Below, piece by piece: positions 32,054 to 33,334 of a stretch of 33,334 bases of DNA. This DNA comes from Kordiimonadaceae bacterium (GTDB lineage Bacteria > Pseudomonadota > Alphaproteobacteria > Sphingomonadales > Kordiimonadaceae). Below the pieces are notes generated by a model. It did no database searches. It was not told the origin of the DNA and saw nothing but the letters and a program-made list of their open reading frames with translations. A program made the translations under genes and the position numbers. The stretch lies in assembly GCA_016765035.1 (NCBI GenBank), contig JAESQS010000110.1, forward strand, positions 1-33,334, given 5' to 3'. Numbering within the stretch: the stretch's first letter is position 1; every line of letters begins with the position of its first letter.

Positions 32054-32149
32054 AATAAACTCCTAAGAAATGGGTGACGAATTGATCTGAGTTTGATAAA
32101 AAACAAACACTCTAACAACCCTATAATTTTTATACAGGATCCCCAATCA

Positions 32150-32368
32150 ATGGCAGACGAACAACTTCTTCATCTTGTTTTTGGTGGCCAAGTGGAAGAC
32201 CCACAAGCGCTAACATTTAAAGATACCAGCAAAGTTGACATTGTAGGTATCTACCCAAGTTATGCTGAAGCCGAAACCGCTTGGCGCAGTGTCAGTCAGT
32301 CTAATGTAGATGACGCGCTGACAAAATATGTGATTGTACATCTCCATAAACTAATGGAACCACACTAA
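32150..32368 (+). CDS. DUF4170 family small protein
   Basis: The 72-aa protein (MADEQLLHLVFGGQV; VDIVGIYPSYAEAETAWRSVSQSNVDDA; YVIVHLHKLMEP) matches the small DUF4170 family of alphaproteobacteria, which has no known function. I use the ATG at 32150, with AGGA upstream; the track's start at 32093 is a TTG in the gap before it. It is divergent from the ACT-domain gene and is followed by the long palindrome at 32390. Confidence 0.85.
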   Translation: MADEQLLHLVFGGQVEDPQALTFKDTSKVDIVGIYPSYAEAETAWRSVSQSNVDDALTKYVIVHLHKLMEPH

Positions 32369-32389
32369 ACCGTAGCTATATTACTTAGC

Positions 32390-32474
32390 TACAACACCGG
32401 CCCACGCCCCCTACCCAACCACCCGCTAGGATAACTGTGGGGTGGTTGGGTAGGGGGCGTGGGCCGGTGTTGTA
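32390..32474. repeat. Perfect palindrome with 35-bp arms
   Basis: Arms at 32390-32424 and 32440-32474 are perfect inverted copies around a 15-base loop (GCTAGGATAACTGTG). They would form a very stable cruciform or RNA hairpin. The inner arm and loop match the palindrome at 22.5 kb in inverted orientation. The outer arm shares CACCGGCCCACGCCCC with 7.15 kb. It lies between DUF4170 and a minus-strand small gene. Confidence 0.93.
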
Positions 32475-32476
32475 CC

Positions 32477-32511
32477 TTAAACCCGATATACTTTAAGTAT
32501 ACTGGGTTTAA
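32477..32511. terminator. Imperfect palindrome overlapping the end of the 67-aa ORF
   Basis: TTAAACCCGATATACTT is followed by its inverted copy with two differences. The right arm covers the TAA stop (32508-32510) of the minus-strand ORF. It could terminate that transcript, and it adjoins the 35-bp palindrome. Confidence 0.5.
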
Positions 32512-32711
32512 TTTAATGCTTTATCGGCAAGTAGCTTCATGTCCGCAAAATAGCTGTCGATACCGGCATTTATAGTCGTGCCACTGGTATCATAGACCCC
32601 CATACGACCATGAATAACCCTTCTGGCCTCAGCTTTGGAGGCGGGAAGGGTGCGGGATAGTTCAAGTCTTATAAGTCTGGCCAAGCCGTCAGAATTGATG
32701 GGGTGGTTCAT
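32508..32711 (-). CDS. Small hypothetical protein
   Basis: The 67-aa reading frame (MNHPINSDGLARLIRLELSRTLPASKAEARRVIHGRMGVYD) has a plausible amphipathic helix at residues 8-20, a basic middle and a helical tail. I recognise no family. Codon content looks coding, and a hairpin sits at its end, but the ribosome site (GCAGGT) is weak. The 255-bp gap upstream, up to hspQ, shows no other gene. Confidence 0.5.
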   Translation of the reverse strand: MNHPINSDGLARLIRLELSRTLPASKAEARRVIHGRMGVYDTSGTTINAGIDSYFADMKLLADKALN

Positions 32712-32966
32712 ATAGTACCTGCTTCTTTCAATAGTAATACCTCCTACACATATCTATAACCTAACCATGTCGGGGTAATGTCGGAACGATGTCGATTTTA
32801 TGACAATCGGCCTCATTGTAGCTGAAACACCGTTAAAAAAGACTTAGGAACACCCATACCCCCCTAAAAATGCGCCCAATACGCCTTTTTACCATAATAT
32901 TACCGCATGATTATTGACAATAAGCTCAGAAATCCCTATTTGAGCCTCCAGTAAAGGAGCCTACAC

Positions 32967-33314
32967 ATGATACCGCATACGCCAGTAATAGATAAAAACG
33001 CACATTTCACGATTGGACAAGTGGTTCAACACCGTGTCTTTGCGTTCCGTGGTGTCATCTTTGATGTAGACCCAGAGTTTTCAAATTCTGAAGAATGGTG
33101 GGAAAGCATCCCTGTGGAAGTGCGCCCGGAAAAAGGGCAGCCTTTTTATCATATTTTCGCTGAAAACGAAGAGAGCAGCTATGAAGCCTATGTGTCGCAG
33201 CAAAACCTGATACCAGACACATCCGATGAGCCGGTGAACCACCCTGAGGTGCCTGAAATGTTTGGGGAACTTCATGAAGGCAAATATGAGCTTATTTCGC
33301 TCCTGCCACACTGA
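32967..33314 (+). CDS. hspQ: HspQ, heat shock / hemimethylated-DNA-binding family protein
   Basis: The 115-aa protein matches HspQ: HFTIGQVVQHRVFAFRGVIFDVDPEF, then WWESIPVEVRPEKGQPFYHIFAEN and YVSQQNLIPD. HspQ modulates Lon-dependent protein turnover and was first described as a hemimethylated-DNA binder affecting DnaA. AAAGGAG lies just upstream of the ATG. A GCTCA/TGAGC hairpin lies in the leader. The C-terminal tail is complete within the window. Confidence 0.92.
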   Translation: MIPHTPVIDKNAHFTIGQVVQHRVFAFRGVIFDVDPEFSNSEEWWESIPVEVRPEKGQPFYHIFAENEESSYEAYVSQQNLIPDTSDEPVNHPEVPEMFGELHEGKYELISLLPH

Positions 33315-33334
33315 CAAATCTACAAATCCCAACA

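Noticed and set aside
32914-32942. TTGACA with a 17-base spacer and TATTTG as an hspQ promoter
   Set aside because: The -10 element is poor, and heat-shock promoters of this group have a different pattern, so I do not annotate it.

Overview
The window looks like chromosomal DNA from a flagellated alphaproteobacterium of moderate GC. The taxonomic clues are the flbT-flaF pair beside several flagellin paralogues, an FlmG-type TPR/glycosyltransferase, DUF2336 and DUF4170 family proteins, a TonB-dependent receptor next to a TPR-sulfotransferase, and a CtrA-like TTAA-N7-TTAA box. A marine Kordiimonas-like or sphingomonad-like lineage would fit, but the genus cannot be settled from this sequence alone. 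I saw no tRNA, rRNA, CRISPR array, prophage or transposase.

Region 1 (1-4818, minus strand) is a tightly packed four-gene operon for nonulosonic-acid sugars. In transcription order it holds an FlmG-like flagellin glycosyltransferase, a NeuB-type synthase, a fused cytidylyltransferase/PseG-like protein, and a SAM methyltransferase that runs off the left edge. Divergent from it (5024-9755, plus strand) is the filament module: flbT, flaF, three 275-aa flagellins and a FlaG-like gene. Each flagellin has its own sigma-54 promoter, and all three have a small hairpin that captures the Shine-Dalgarno sequence. With FlbT encoded next door, this reads as one unit for making, glycosylating and post-transcriptionally limiting flagellin.

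Region 2 (10025-16438) carries a MoxR-type ATPase with a CoxE-like VWA partner and a lipoprotein alkaline phosphatase. A minus-strand set follows: a periplasmic TonB_C-domain protein, an Hpt-like protein, a CheY-like response regulator, a second Hpt protein and a small unknown protein. Region 3 (16607-22468, plus) starts with a 929-aa two-TM coiled-coil protein resembling the polarity factor TipN. A TRAP transporter (dctPQM) follows, and its small permease gene is broken by a one-base frameshift.

Region 4 (22684-33334) contains a TonB-dependent receptor divergent from a TPR-sulfotransferase, a DUF2336 protein behind a CtrA-like box, an AGCS-type sodium/alanine symporter with an extra exported N-terminus, a small cytochrome c, an MlaC-like protein, a two-ACT-domain GcvR-like regulator, DUF4170, a small unknown ORF and HspQ.

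A family of intergenic GC-rich repeats is scattered across the window near 7.1, 22.5, 27.0, 31.4 and 32.4 kb. Two members are long palindromes, one with perfect 35-bp arms, and they share short sequence blocks with the other copies. The most interesting items are the conserved flagellin leader hairpins beside flbT, the glycosylation operon with its fused enzyme, the palindromic repeat family and the dctQ frameshift.
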